In this document: piece after piece, positions 9,201 to 18,196 of the stretch
Numbering within the stretch: the first letter of the stretch is position 1
How the letters are laid out: every line of letters starts with the position of its first letter
Assembly: GCF_000495795.1 (NCBI RefSeq)
Contig: NZ_AWGD01000008.1
Location: 1-64,000 of the forward strand
Source of the DNA: Asticcacaulis sp. AC460
GTDB taxonomy: Bacteria; Pseudomonadota; Alphaproteobacteria; Caulobacterales; Caulobacteraceae
DNA: 64,000 bases
Direction: 5' to 3'
Position numbers and translations under genes: made by a program
Notes under the pieces: model-generated
The model's database searches: none
The model's input: the letters and a program-made list of their open reading frames with translations, nothing else
Told to the model about the DNA's origin: nothing

Positions 9201-10316
9201 ATGGGTGCCAATCGCTTTGATATGTCGCGTCGTTCCATCCTGGCCGCCACGGGCGCCGCCGCGGTGGGGATCACCTTCACCGGCCTGGCGGGCTGCGATG
9301 CGCAAAAGCCCAAGAAAAAGCTGAACTTCTACAACTGGGACACCTATATCGGCGAAACCACGCTGAAGGATTTCCAAACCGCGACCGGTACCGAAGTCAA
9401 CATGACCCTGTTCGCGGACAACAACGAACTGTTCGCCAAGCTGAGCGCCGGCAATCCCGGCTATGACGTGATCGTGCCGTCGAACGACTTCGTCACCCGC
9501 ATGGGCCAGGCCGGCATGCTGACGCCGCTGGACCACACCAAGATCCCGAACCTGAAGAACATCGACGCCGCCTTCATGAATCCGGACTACGATCCGGGCC
9601 GCAAGTTCTCGGTGCCCTATACCTGGCTGGTGCTGGGCCTGGGCTACAACACCAAGACCATGCGCGACGGCAAGGTGCCGGATTCGTGGAAGTGGGTGTT
9701 CGAATCCGATGCCTACAAGAAGAAGATCGCGTGGCTGGGCGAACCCGGCGACCTGATCCGTCTGGGGGCCAAATATCTCGGCTACAGCGTCAATGCCATC
9801 GACGACAAGGTTCTGGCCGAGGTCGAGGCCCTGCTGACCAAGCAGGTCAAGCGCGGCAATATCCTGAAGTTCCACAGCGACGATGGTCAGGACCTGCTGA
9901 CCGGCGGCGAGGTCGACATCGTCATCGAATACAATGGCGACATCGCCCAGGCGAAGAAGGACTTCCCTGACGTCGATTTCGTCATTCCGAACGAAGGTTC
10001 GCAGCTCAACTCCGACTGCCTGTGTATCCCCAAGGGCGCACCGCTGCCGGAAGAGGCCCATGCCTTTATCAACTACATCCTGGACGCACAGGCCGGCGCC
10101 AATATCTCCAAGAAGATCCTGTATCCGACGCCGAACGCAGCCGCCAAGGCGCTGATGCCCGACGATTACAAGAACAACCCCATCATCTTCCCGCCGGCCG
10201 ACAAGCTGGCCAAGTGCGAATACGCTACCTTCAAGGCCGAGTTGGCGCCGAAGTTCGACGAAATCATTACCCGCGTGCGTGCCGCTGCGGGCATGCCGGC
10301 GGAAGAAGAAGCCTGA
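9201..10316 (+). CDS. potF: Putrescine/spermidine-binding lipoprotein of Pot ABC importer
   Basis: A 371-residue periplasmic binding protein. The N-terminus DMSRRSILAATGAAAVG is a Tat motif followed by a lipobox (TGLAGC), so it should be exported folded and lipid-anchored. The mature part starts with KKKLNFYNWDTYIGETTL, the PotD/PotF signature, and aromatic and acidic pocket residues recur (WVFESD, EYNGDIAQ). ATG at 9201 is chosen over an upstream in-frame ATG at 9138 because AAGGAG lies 9 bases before it. It is first in the potF-H-I-G transport operon behind operator site 3. The substrate is inferred from family and context. Confidence 0.88.
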   Translation: MGANRFDMSRRSILAATGAAAVGITFTGLAGCDAQKPKKKLNFYNWDTYIGETTLKDFQTATGTEVNMTLFADNNELFAKLSAGNPGYDVIVPSNDFVTRMGQAGMLTPLDHTKIPNLKNIDAAFMNPDYDPGRKFSVPYTWLVLGLGYNTKTMRDGKVPDSWKWVFESDAYKKKIAWLGEPGDLIRLGAKYLGYSVNAIDDKVLAEVEALLTKQVKRGNILKFHSDDGQDLLTGGEVDIVIEYNGDIAQAKKDFPDVDFVIPNEGSQLNSDCLCIPKGAPLPEEAHAFINYILDAQAGANISKKILYPTPNAAAKALMPDDYKNNPIIFPPADKLAKCEYATFKAELAPKFDEIITRVRAAAGMPAEEEA

Positions 10317-10344
10317 TTAACACCAACACGGAAGGGGAGCGGTC

Positions 10345-11241
10345 ATGGAACAATCCTGGCGCCAGGCGAAGAGTATCTTCTTCACCCTGCTCAGCGCACC
10401 GCTGGTCTGGCTGGTCCTCTTCTTCATGGTGCCGCTGGGCATTGTCTGGCTGTACAGTTTCGGTCAGAACGAAGGCCTGGTCGGGATTGCCTTTACCGGC
10501 ACCTGGGCGAACTATCAGAACGCCTTTTCGCCGCTGTATCTGAACATCTTCCTGAAGTCGTTCTTCATTGCCGGCATCACCACCCTGCTGTGCCTGATTA
10601 TCGGGTTCCCGGTGGCCATGGCCATCACGTTTGCGCCTGAACGATGGAAGCCGTGGCTGCTGCTGCTGATCATGCTGCCATTCTGGACCAATCTGCTGAT
10701 CCGGACCTATGCCCTGATCGCGGTCCTGAGGACCAAGGGCTTCGTCAATATGGGGCTGGAGACGATTCACAACGGGCTGAATGCCGTCACAGGCGGCGCC
10801 ATGGGGACGTTCGAGCCCCTGATGCTGCTCAACAACAATTTCGCCGTCGTCTTCGGCCTGGTCTTTGTCAACCTGCCGTTCATGGTGCTGCCGCTTTATT
10901 CAGCCCTGGACCGCCTGGACCGGTCGCTGCTGGAAGCGTCGCTGGATTTGGGCGCCGGTCATATCCGCACCCTGTTCAATGTGATCGTACCGATGGCCGG
11001 GGCGGGGATCGCTTCGGGCGTGCTGATTACCTTCATCCCGGCCCTGGGTTCCTATCTGACGCCGGATCTGCTGGGCGGGCCGGATTCGCAGATGATCGCC
11101 AACGTCATTGAATCGCAGTTCAAACGCGCCAACAACTGGCCGTTCGGGGCGGCGCTCAGCTTCCTGCTGGTCTATCTCACCTTTATCGCCATCGCCATCC
11201 AGGGCGTGTTCGAAGCCCGCGCACGCAGGAGGACGGCATGA
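10345..11241 (+). CDS. potH: Polyamine ABC transporter permease, PotH/PotB type
   Basis: A 298-residue inner-membrane permease with about six hydrophobic segments, beginning with LLSAPLVWLVLFFMVPLGIVW. The cytoplasmic EAA loop that docks on the ATPase is visible as LLEASLDLGAGHIRTLFNVI. It forms the translocation channel with the next gene product. A GGGGAG ribosome site precedes the ATG at 10345, and the stop overlaps the start of the second permease (ATGA), indicating coupled translation. Confidence 0.9.
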   Translation: MEQSWRQAKSIFFTLLSAPLVWLVLFFMVPLGIVWLYSFGQNEGLVGIAFTGTWANYQNAFSPLYLNIFLKSFFIAGITTLLCLIIGFPVAMAITFAPERWKPWLLLLIMLPFWTNLLIRTYALIAVLRTKGFVNMGLETIHNGLNAVTGGAMGTFEPLMLLNNNFAVVFGLVFVNLPFMVLPLYSALDRLDRSLLEASLDLGAGHIRTLFNVIVPMAGAGIASGVLITFIPALGSYLTPDLLGGPDSQMIANVIESQFKRANNWPFGAALSFLLVYLTFIAIAIQGVFEARARRRTA

Positions 11242-12134
11242 CGGACGCTGTCGTGAATTCCCCGGCTGTGAAACCGCGCAAGATGCCGCCGGGGCCGCTG
11301 GAATACCTCAAGCGCTGGCCGATCCAGGCGTGGCTGGTGGTGGTCACCATCTTCCTGTACGCGCCGCTGATCAGCATGATGGTGTTCAGCTTCAATTCGA
11401 CGCGGTCGACGACCGTGTGGAAGGGCTTCTCGCTGAAATATTACGAGCAGGCGCTGCACAATGACAGCCTGCTGGTCGCCTTCGGCAACTCCCTGACCAT
11501 CGCCCTGTTTTCGACCATCCTGTCGGTGGTTGTCGGCGCCATGGCGGCCATTGTCCTGTGGCGCTTCCGCTTTGCCGGCAAGACCCTGTTCGACGGCGCG
11601 CTGGCCGTGCCGATCGTCGTGCCGGAAATCTGCATGGGCGTCGGCATGCTGGTCTTCTTCGCCAAGGTCCTGCCCTGGCCGGTCGGTCTGCCGTGGCCGT
11701 TCAACCTGGGCGCCATTATCATCGCCCACGTCTCGTTCAGCTTCCCGTTTGTCGCCGTGGTGGTGCGAGCCCGCCTGGGCAGTTTCAACCGCGAACTGGA
11801 GGAGGCGGCCAAGGACCTGGGGGCGTCGGAGTTCCGCGCCCTGATGGATGTGGTCATTCCGCATATCCAGCCGTCGCTTATCGCCGGGGCGCTGCTGGCC
11901 TTCACCCTGTCGCTGGATGACTTCGTCATCACCTTCTTTACGGCGGGACCGGATACGGTGACCTTCCCGGTCAAGGTCTATTCAATGGTGCGGTTCTCGG
12001 TGACGCCCGAAGTCAATGCCGCCTCGACCATACTGATCGTCGTGACGGTCCTGCTGACCTTCCTTGCCCTCAAATTCCAGGGCTCCAGCGCCCTGACCGC
12101 CGGCCATGACGGCGGCGCCGGAGAAAAGAAATGA
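11238..12134 (+). CDS. potI: Polyamine ABC transporter permease, PotI/PotC type
   Basis: A 298-residue permease, partner of the preceding gene. It has about six membrane spans, the TFxYAPL-like start (VVTIFLYAPLISMMVFSFN) usual for PotC/PotI, and an EAA loop (ELEEAAKDLGASEFRALMDVV). Its ATG at 11238 lies in the stop of potH with AGGAGG at 11227-11232. The C-terminal residues after the last span are short and charged. It belongs to the importer operon with the ATPase gene following 34 bases after its stop. Confidence 0.9.
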   Translation: MTDAVVNSPAVKPRKMPPGPLEYLKRWPIQAWLVVVTIFLYAPLISMMVFSFNSTRSTTVWKGFSLKYYEQALHNDSLLVAFGNSLTIALFSTILSVVVGAMAAIVLWRFRFAGKTLFDGALAVPIVVPEICMGVGMLVFFAKVLPWPVGLPWPFNLGAIIIAHVSFSFPFVAVVVRARLGSFNRELEEAAKDLGASEFRALMDVVIPHIQPSLIAGALLAFTLSLDDFVITFFTAGPDTVTFPVKVYSMVRFSVTPEVNAASTILIVVTVLLTFLALKFQGSSALTAGHDGGAGEKK

Positions 12135-12168
12135 CAGTTGTCCTAACGCTCCGCTCCTTGAGGACGAA

Positions 12169-13281
12169 ATGACTAAACCGATCATTCAGTTCGAGAATGT
12201 CTCCAAACGCTTCGGCAAGGTGTCGGCGGTCGACAATGTCTCGCTGACCATCAATGAAGGCGAGTTCTTCTCGCTGCTGGGGCCGTCGGGCTGCGGCAAG
12301 ACGACGCTTTTGCGCATGCTGGCCGGGTTCGAGATGCCGACCGAAGGCCGGGTCATGATCGACGGCAAGGACATGTCGACCACGGCGCCCAACCTGCGCC
12401 CCGTCAACATGGTGTTCCAGTCCTACGCCGTCTTCCCGCATATGACCGTGCTGGATAATGTCGCCTACGGCCTGAAGATGGATGGCGTGCCCGGCGATGA
12501 GCGCCGCCGCCGCGCCGAAGAGGCGCTGGACCTGGTCAAGCTGGGCGGGTTCGGGCCGCGCAAACCCGACCAGATGTCGGGCGGCCAGCGGCAACGGGTC
12601 GCGCTGGCGCGGGCTCTGGTGAAGAAGCCGCGCGTGCTGTTGCTGGATGAACCGTTGTCGGCGCTGGACGCCAAGCTGCGCGATCAGATGCGCACCGAAT
12701 TGGCGCTTCTGCAGGAGAAGGTCGGCATCACCTTCATCATGGTCACCCACGATCAGGATGAAGCCCTGGCCATGGCCACGCGTTGCGCCGTCATGAACCG
12801 CGGAATCCTGCAGCAGGTGGCGACGCCGTCGGACCTGTACGAATTCCCCAATTCGCGCTTCGTTGCGGACTTCATCGGCAGCGTCAACATGTTCGAAGGC
12901 ACGCTGGATGTCGACGAGCCCGACCACGCCATCGTCAACACCAAGGATGTCGGGCCGATCTATCTCGACCACGGTGTGACCGGGGCGACGGGCACGACGG
13001 TATGGGCCGCCGTGCGTCCGGAAAAGATCGAGATGCACAAGCGTACCGACAAGCCGCCCAAGGTCGATGATGCGCCTGAGGGGTATAATGTCATTGCCGG
13101 GGTGGTGAAGCACCTTGTGTATCTGGGCAGCGAGACCATCTTCGAGATCGAGATCAATGGTGGCAGTCTGGTCAAGGTGGTGCGGCCCAACCTGACGCGT
13201 TGGGACCAGGAGGATTTCACCTGGGATGAAAAGGTGTGGTTGAGCTTCCATGCCTGCTCGCCGGCGGTGTTGTTGAGCTGA
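12169..13281 (+). CDS. potG: Polyamine ABC transporter ATPase, PotG/PotA type
   Basis: A 370-residue ABC ATPase that powers the importer. Walker A GPSGCGKTT, Q-loop VFQSYAVFPHM, signature SGGQRQR, Walker B LLLDEPLSALD and the switch histidine in MVTHDQDEA are all intact. Residues after about 240 form the TOBE-type regulatory domain seen in PotA, PotG and MalK. ATG at 12169 is preferred over an in-frame upstream start at 12106 because GAGG stands at 12160-12163 and it gives the family N-terminus. Unlike E. coli potFGHI, the ATPase gene comes last. A family A repeat follows the stop. Confidence 0.92.
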   Translation: MTKPIIQFENVSKRFGKVSAVDNVSLTINEGEFFSLLGPSGCGKTTLLRMLAGFEMPTEGRVMIDGKDMSTTAPNLRPVNMVFQSYAVFPHMTVLDNVAYGLKMDGVPGDERRRRAEEALDLVKLGGFGPRKPDQMSGGQRQRVALARALVKKPRVLLLDEPLSALDAKLRDQMRTELALLQEKVGITFIMVTHDQDEALAMATRCAVMNRGILQQVATPSDLYEFPNSRFVADFIGSVNMFEGTLDVDEPDHAIVNTKDVGPIYLDHGVTGATGTTVWAAVRPEKIEMHKRTDKPPKVDDAPEGYNVIAGVVKHLVYLGSETIFEIEINGGSLVKVVRPNLTRWDQEDFTWDEKVWLSFHACSPAVLLS

Positions 13282-13299
13282 TTGAGCCGACAGTAAGAT

Positions 13300-13350
13300 A
13301 CCCCTCCACCGCTTCGCGGTCCCCCTCCCCACTTCGTAGGGAGGAGGGAG
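13300..13350. repeat. Intergenic hairpin repeat, family A copy 1
   Basis: Layout is CCCCTCC, a hairpin (ACCGC/GCGGT, loop TTC, at 13308-13320), CCCCTCCCC, a second hairpin with loop ACTTCGT, then GGAGGAGGGAG. Copies are at 16153, 42891, 47055, 50954 and 61227. The stem bases differ between copies but keep pairing. Confidence 0.85.
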
Positions 13351-13395
13351 CTTGGACATTCCATCGGGTTTCAAACGTCTGACCGGGACAGCATC

Positions 13396-13875
13396 ATGGA
13401 AGCAATTGTCGTACGGCCGTGGCGACCGGAAGATGGGCCGGCGGCGGCGGAGTTGATCCGCGGTATTCTGAATGAGGAGTTTGGTTTTGCGACCACGCGC
13501 GCCGATCTGGGCGATGTCGAGCACAATGCCTATGGTGACGGGCTGTGGGTGGCGGAGGACGATGGCTGCATCGTCGGTACTATAGCACTGCTGGTTTATG
13601 GCGAAACGCACGGCGCGCTGCGGCGGATGTTCGTTGCGCCCGATCGGAGGGGGGCAGGCCTGGGTATCGGTCAGGCCCTTATGGAATCCTTACTTGCGCA
13701 GGCGCGGCTGCGCGATCTGGATGATGTCAGTCTGGGCACGCTTGCGAAATTTGACCGGGCACTCGGCTTTTACGCGAAAAATGGCTATGTCCAAATCCCC
13801 CGTAATGCGTTACCATCCGGTTTTCCAGCCATGCCGCTGGAAGATATTTTTTGCCGCCTGGACCTGAGAGCATGA
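13396..13875 (+). CDS. GNAT-family N-acetyltransferase
   Basis: A 159-residue single-domain GNAT protein. The acetyl-CoA-binding motif A is visible as MFVAPDRRGAGLGIGQAL (about residues 77-94), followed by the typical FYAKNGY beta-bulge near residue 130. Its substrate cannot be read from the sequence. Its stop overlaps the puuD start (ATGA), and its position between the importer and puuD suggests a polyamine, an intermediate or an amino acid as acceptor. It is separated from potG by a family A repeat and may be transcribed by read-through. Confidence 0.85.
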   Translation: MEAIVVRPWRPEDGPAAAELIRGILNEEFGFATTRADLGDVEHNAYGDGLWVAEDDGCIVGTIALLVYGETHGALRRMFVAPDRRGAGLGIGQALMESLLAQARLRDLDDVSLGTLAKFDRALGFYAKNGYVQIPRNALPSGFPAMPLEDIFCRLDLRA

Positions 13876-14636
13876 CGGACAAGCCTGTCATCGGCATCAT
13901 GGCCTGCAACCGCACCGTCGGTGTGGAGAACGCCCATGCGGTGATGGAGCGTTATGTCCGCGCGGCCACCGTCTATGGCGACTGTCACGCCCTGTTGATC
14001 CCGCCGATCGGCGAGGGGGTATCGCGAACCCTGACCAGCCGCTTGGACGGGTTGATGCTGACGGGCTCGCCGTCCAACCTGCAACCGCATCTTTACGGCA
14101 GCGATTCCTGCGCCGGACCGTTCGATACCGGTCGCGATTCGGTGTCGCTGGCCATGATCGAATGCATGATCACAATCGGCAAGCCGGTCTTCGGCATCTG
14201 CCGTGGATTCCAGGAAATCAATGTCGTCCTGGGTGGCACCTTGCGCACCGATGTCGGGCGCGGCGAGCATGGCCTCCTGGCCCATCATGCGCCCGATGAG
14301 GTGTCGTTTGACGCCATGTTCGACCACGGCCATGACGTCAGCCTGACGCCGGGCGGGATTTTGCAAGGCGTTTACGGCGCCAGCAGCATGTGGGTCAATT
14401 CCGTGCATTATCAGGGCGTTGATCGTCTGGGCGAAGGTTTGGCCGTCGAGGCCGTTGCGCCGGACGGCCTGATCGAAGCGGTCAGCGCCAATATCGGTGG
14501 CTGTCAGCTTTTGGCCGTCCAATGGCATCCGGAATGGCAGGTTGAGCGCCATCTACAGAGCCAGCAATTCTTCCGGCTGATGGGACGCGCCCTGCGCGGT
14601 TTGTCCATCGCTGCGCCGGTGGCTGAACACGCATAA
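13872..14636 (+). CDS. puuD: Gamma-glutamyl-gamma-aminobutyrate hydrolase
   Basis: A 254-residue class I glutamine amidotransferase-like hydrolase of the peptidase C26 type. It splits gamma-glutamyl-GABA into glutamate and GABA, the last step of the gamma-glutamylated putrescine route. The nucleophile elbow GICRGFQE (Cys about 110) and the His/Glu pair in QWHPEWQ (about 219 and 221) form the triad. The ATG at 13872 overlaps the stop of the GNAT gene; upstream in-frame codons from 13851 lie inside that gene. Operator site 4 starts directly after its stop. Confidence 0.9.
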   Translation: MTDKPVIGIMACNRTVGVENAHAVMERYVRAATVYGDCHALLIPPIGEGVSRTLTSRLDGLMLTGSPSNLQPHLYGSDSCAGPFDTGRDSVSLAMIECMITIGKPVFGICRGFQEINVVLGGTLRTDVGRGEHGLLAHHAPDEVSFDAMFDHGHDVSLTPGGILQGVYGASSMWVNSVHYQGVDRLGEGLAVEAVAPDGLIEAVSANIGGCQLLAVQWHPEWQVERHLQSQQFFRLMGRALRGLSIAAPVAEHA

Positions 14637-14649
14637 TTGTGATCACAAT
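14636..14649. promoter_or_regulatory. Palindromic operator, site 4 of 5
   Basis: ATTGTGATCACAAT is a perfect 14-bp palindrome between puuD and the putrescine aminotransferase gene, 56 bases before its start codon. TTGACT follows at 14651-14656. Confidence 0.75.
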
Positions 14650-14705
14650 ATTGACTTCTGGGGCGTTTTGCAACAGATTGGCGCTCAGTCTAGAATGAGT
14701 GCGCC

Positions 14706-16112
14706 ATGACCCTGCCTGTACAAAAACCGATCCGCAATTACGACGTCGAGGAACTGCGTCGTCTCGACCTGGCGCACCATCTGCCGGCCCAGTCGGATTA
14801 CAAACTTCAGCGCGAACTGGGCGGATCGCGTATGATAACCCGCGCCGAGGGCTGCACCATTACCGACGCCGAGGGCAAGTCGCTTCTGGACGGCATGGCC
14901 GGGCTGTGGTGCGTTAATGTCGGCTATGGCCGGGACGAACTGGCTCGCGTCGCCTACGAGCAGATGCTGGAATTGCCCTACTACAACACCTTCTTCAAGA
15001 CGGCGACGCCGCCGCCGGTGCGACTGGCCGCCAAGATCGCCGAGAAGATGCAGGCCTCCAATCCGGCCCTGACCCACGTCTTCTTCAACTCTTCGGGTTC
15101 CGAAGCTAATGACACCATCTTCCGTCTGGTCCGCCACTATTGGGCGCTAAAGGGTGAGCCGAAACGCAAGATTTTCATTTCGCGCAAGAATGCCTATCAC
15201 GGCTCGACCGTGGCCGGCGCTTCGCTGGGTGGCATGACCTTCATGCATGAGCAGGGTGACCTGCCGATTCCCGGCGTTGAACATGTGTTGCAACCCTACC
15301 ATTTCGGCGAAGGTTTCGGCGAGGATCCGGATGCTTTTGCGACCCGTGTCGCCGATTCCATTGAAGAACGAATCCTCAGTGTCGGGCCTGAAAATGTCGC
15401 CGCCTTTATCGGTGAGCCGGTGCAGGGCGCCGGTGGAGTGATCATTCCGCCCGACAGCTACTGGCCCAAGGTTGAGGCCATCTGTCGCAAATACGGCATC
15501 CTGCTGATCTGTGACGAGGTTATCTGCGGCTTCGGCCGGTTGGGGCATTGGTTCGGCCATGAGCATTGGGGCGTCAAGCCCGACCTGATCGCCATGGCCA
15601 AGGGCCTGTCGTCCGGCTATCTGCCGATTTCGGCTGTGGGCGTGTCGCAGGAGATCGTCGATACCCTGGTCGAAAAGGGCGGCGATTTCGTTCACGGTTA
15701 CACCTATAGCGGCCATCCGACCTGCGCCGCTGTGGCGCTGGCCAATATCGAAATCCTGGAAAACGAGAGCCTGATCGAGCGGACACGCGATGTCACCGGG
15801 CCTTATCTCGCCAAGGCTTTGAAACGCCTGGAAAACCATCCGCTGGTCGGGCAGGCGCGTTCGCTGGGCCTGATCGGGGCTGTGGAAATCGTGTCGGAAC
15901 CCGGTACAAACAAGCGTTTTACCGGAGCGGAAGGTACGGCCGGACCGATCGTGCGCGACCTGTGCATCAAGAATGGCCTTATGGTGCGCGGTATCCGTGA
16001 CAGCCTGGTCATGTGTCCGCCGCTGATCATCACCGAGGCCGAGATCGACCGGATTGTTGATATCATGGTGCAGTCGCTGAATGAGGCGGAGCCGGTGTTG
16101 AGGGCGTTGTAG
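14706..16112 (+). CDS. spuC: Putrescine:pyruvate-type class III aminotransferase
   Basis: A 468-residue PLP enzyme resembling SpuC/polyamine aminotransferases, which convert putrescine to 4-aminobutanal with pyruvate as acceptor. Present are DGMAGLWCVNVGYG, SSGSEANDTIFRL, CDEVICGFGRLG and the Schiff-base lysine in IAMAKGLSSG (about residue 299). This offers a route that bypasses gamma-glutamylation, feeding PuuC- and GabD-type dehydrogenases. ATG at 14706 is used; an ATG at 14697 runs into a stop. It is under operator site 4 and followed by a family A repeat, so it looks monocistronic. Confidence 0.85.
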   Translation: MTLPVQKPIRNYDVEELRRLDLAHHLPAQSDYKLQRELGGSRMITRAEGCTITDAEGKSLLDGMAGLWCVNVGYGRDELARVAYEQMLELPYYNTFFKTATPPPVRLAAKIAEKMQASNPALTHVFFNSSGSEANDTIFRLVRHYWALKGEPKRKIFISRKNAYHGSTVAGASLGGMTFMHEQGDLPIPGVEHVLQPYHFGEGFGEDPDAFATRVADSIEERILSVGPENVAAFIGEPVQGAGGVIIPPDSYWPKVEAICRKYGILLICDEVICGFGRLGHWFGHEHWGVKPDLIAMAKGLSSGYLPISAVGVSQEIVDTLVEKGGDFVHGYTYSGHPTCAAVALANIEILENESLIERTRDVTGPYLAKALKRLENHPLVGQARSLGLIGAVEIVSEPGTNKRFTGAEGTAGPIVRDLCIKNGLMVRGIRDSLVMCPPLIITEAEIDRIVDIMVQSLNEAEPVLRAL

Positions 16113-16152
16113 GGGGTATCGGGGAAAGCTCAGCGGAGGCTGAGCGTTCCTA

Positions 16153-16204
16153 TACCCCTCCACCCCTTCGGGGTCCCCCTCCCCACTTCGTAGGGAGGAG
16201 GGAG
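16153..16204. repeat. Intergenic hairpin repeat, family A copy 2
   Basis: Same layout as copy 1, with the first stem changed to ACCCC/GGGGT (16162-16174, loop TTC), a compensatory change relative to ACCGC/GCGGT. The second half (CCCCACTTCGTAGGGAGG) is identical to copy 1. Confidence 0.85.
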
Positions 16205-16273
16205 ATCGGAATTTCGTATGTTCTGGTTCTGCAAACTCTTGCGTACGGTTGGCCGGCAAGGCATTTATCGGGT

Positions 16274-17002
16274 ATGAAAAACCAAATCAGCTGGCTGTTT
16301 ATCGGCCTGCTCGCGGCCTTTGCCGGGGCAGGCTTTCTTCTTGCCGTTCTGCCCACCCTGCCGATCCTGACCTTCACCTTCGTTCTGCTGGGCTGGATCG
16401 TCAGCCTGTGCCTGCACGAATACGCCCATGCGGTGACGGCTTTGAAGTTCGGCGACTACACCATCAAGGACACGGGCTATCTGACCCTGGATCCGCGCCA
16501 CTATTTCAACGGACCGACGTCGATCGTCCTGCCGATCCTGGCTCTTGTCATGGGCGGGATTGGTCTGCCGGGTGGGGCGGTCATGATCCGTACCGGCCTG
16601 ATCCGCAAGAAGTGGCAACAATCGGCTGTGTCCCTGGCCGGGCCGGCGGCGACCCTGGTGTGTGCCGCCCTGGTTTATGCCATAGCCATCGCGTTCAATG
16701 GCTTGCCGGAACTGTACATCGGCCTGATGGTGCTGTTCTTCTTCCTGTTGACCGCCTTCATTCTCAACATGTTGCCCATCCCGGGCCTGGACGGTTTCGG
16801 CGCGCTGGCGCCTTATCTGCCGGCCAAGGTGCGCGACGCCGTTCCGCCGCAATTGGCGGGCCTGGTCACGGTAGGGTTGCTGCTTCTGGTCTTTTTCTTC
16901 GGCGGTTTCATCATCATGCCGATCATGTTCGGCATCACGGCGGCGCTGGGGATCGACCTCTATCCGGTTCTTGTCGGTCTGCAACGGTTCAAGCTCTGGT
17001 AA
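16274..17002 (+). CDS. M50-type membrane zinc metallopeptidase (site-2 protease family)
   Basis: A 242-residue polytopic membrane protein. The zinc motif HEYAH (His48, Glu49, His52) lies in a hydrophobic segment, and the third ligand is likely Asp173 in LPIPGLDG, the usual arrangement of small rhomboid-like S2P peptidases. No PDZ or CBS domain is present. About five or six hydrophobic segments can be counted. The substrate is unknown, and there is no linked anti-sigma factor gene. It starts 70 bases after a family A repeat. Confidence 0.82.
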   Translation: MKNQISWLFIGLLAAFAGAGFLLAVLPTLPILTFTFVLLGWIVSLCLHEYAHAVTALKFGDYTIKDTGYLTLDPRHYFNGPTSIVLPILALVMGGIGLPGGAVMIRTGLIRKKWQQSAVSLAGPAATLVCAALVYAIAIAFNGLPELYIGLMVLFFFLLTAFILNMLPIPGLDGFGALAPYLPAKVRDAVPPQLAGLVTVGLLLLVFFFGGFIIMPIMFGITAALGIDLYPVLVGLQRFKLW

Positions 17003-17083
17003 ATCCACACCTTACGATGTTTGTCATTTGAACCCCGGACGGGAAGCGCCGAAGGATAACGGCGTTTCATTCAGGGATGTTCC

Positions 17084-18196
17084 ATGACCCGTTTTTCGAA
17101 TTCCGTCTCCCGCCGTGCCGCCCTGATGGGCGTGGCCGGCACTGCGTTTATGGCCGCCGCGCCGGCCTTTGCCGCCAAGAAGGACAAGGCGCCTTCGTCG
17201 GTCACCATCGGATCGGCGGCCGACGGGCTGGCCCACGCCGACAGCCTGTTGACGCGGTACGGCAAGCTGGCCATTCCGGCCGGCGGGCGGGTTTTGCCGT
17301 TCTTCCAGGTCGAACTGGTCGAGGAGGCCGGTGAGCGGGTCGAAGACCGCAAATATCACGCCAATGCGACGGCGGATTCGACCTTCCAGGTGGCGGGAAT
17401 TCCCCAGGCCGAGGTCCAGGCGGCTGTTGACCGGCTATATGTTCAATATATCGAAGGCCTTAAGGCGGCCGGCTATGTCGTGTTGACGCAGGCGGATGCC
17501 GAGGCCAGCGAACATTGGCGGCAGTTGAAGCCCGGCCTGAAGCCGTCGCCCTTTGCCGCGGAGACCGGCAAGCGCGGCAAGTCGACCTTCTATGGGCCGG
17601 GCAGCGAGGGCATCTACCTGGCCGCCGGAGATTTGCGCCTGTTCGGCGGCGGGAACGTGCTGAGCGGCTTCGCCAATGTCGGAGGCGCCATGGAGCAGGG
17701 AACCAGCGAGTATTATGTTCCGACCGAGCTTCAGGCGGCGATGCTGGGCATCGAACTGGCGGTAGGGTTCGTCGATATCAAGGGCGAAGGCGGCGGCAAG
17801 TATTCCAACATCTTCGGCGACGGCGCGGTCAATATCAAGGGTAACGCCGCGATGACCGTCATACCCGAGCGGTCTCGGCTGTGGTTTATCCAATATCCCG
17901 GCTCTGACAAGGGGCGGCAGGAGCTGGTGCTGAGCAAGACGGTGCTGCCGGCGGTCAATCCGATCACCGGCACGACCGACGTCACCAGCAAAGGACAGAA
18001 GCTGGGTGACGCAGCCGGCACGGTGATCGGCATGTTTACCGGCACAGGCGGCGCCTATTCGACCAAGACCTATCGCATCGATATCGACGCGGCGGCTTTT
18101 CCCGGCGCTTTGGAGGGCAGCCTCGGCGGCGTTTCCGCCGCCATGGTCCAGCGGTTAACCGGCTTGCCGTCGGCGCCGGCGGGCGGCAAGCGTTAA
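17084..18196 (+). CDS. Tat-exported protein of unknown function, paralogue of 55198-56328
   Basis: A 370-residue protein with a Tat-like signal (SRRAALMGVAGTAFMAAAP, then a stretch ending PAFAAKK) and no recognised enzymatic motif. It resembles the 376-residue protein encoded at 55198-56328: both have a Tat signal followed by KKDK, a helix-rich N-terminal half with GLKAAGY/EITDAGY, an ERSRLWFIQYPGS/EQSRLSFRLPGS strand and a glycine-rich end with YRIDIDAAAFPG/INIAAHLTDPG. Residues are otherwise poorly conserved. It shares its TTAA stop with the converging gene (18193-18196). Periplasmic location is inferred; function unknown. Confidence 0.75.
   Translation: MTRFSNSVSRRAALMGVAGTAFMAAAPAFAAKKDKAPSSVTIGSAADGLAHADSLLTRYGKLAIPAGGRVLPFFQVELVEEAGERVEDRKYHANATADSTFQVAGIPQAEVQAAVDRLYVQYIEGLKAAGYVVLTQADAEASEHWRQLKPGLKPSPFAAETGKRGKSTFYGPGSEGIYLAAGDLRLFGGGNVLSGFANVGGAMEQGTSEYYVPTELQAAMLGIELAVGFVDIKGEGGGKYSNIFGDGAVNIKGNAAMTVIPERSRLWFIQYPGSDKGRQELVLSKTVLPAVNPITGTTDVTSKGQKLGDAAGTVIGMFTGTGGAYSTKTYRIDIDAAAFPGALEGSLGGVSAAMVQRLTGLPSAPAGGKR

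Noticed and set aside
14164-14178. Further GATCACAA-like site inside puuD
   Set aside because: ATGATCACAATCGG keeps only the right arm, lies inside the coding sequence and lacks the TTGT half, so it is taken as chance.
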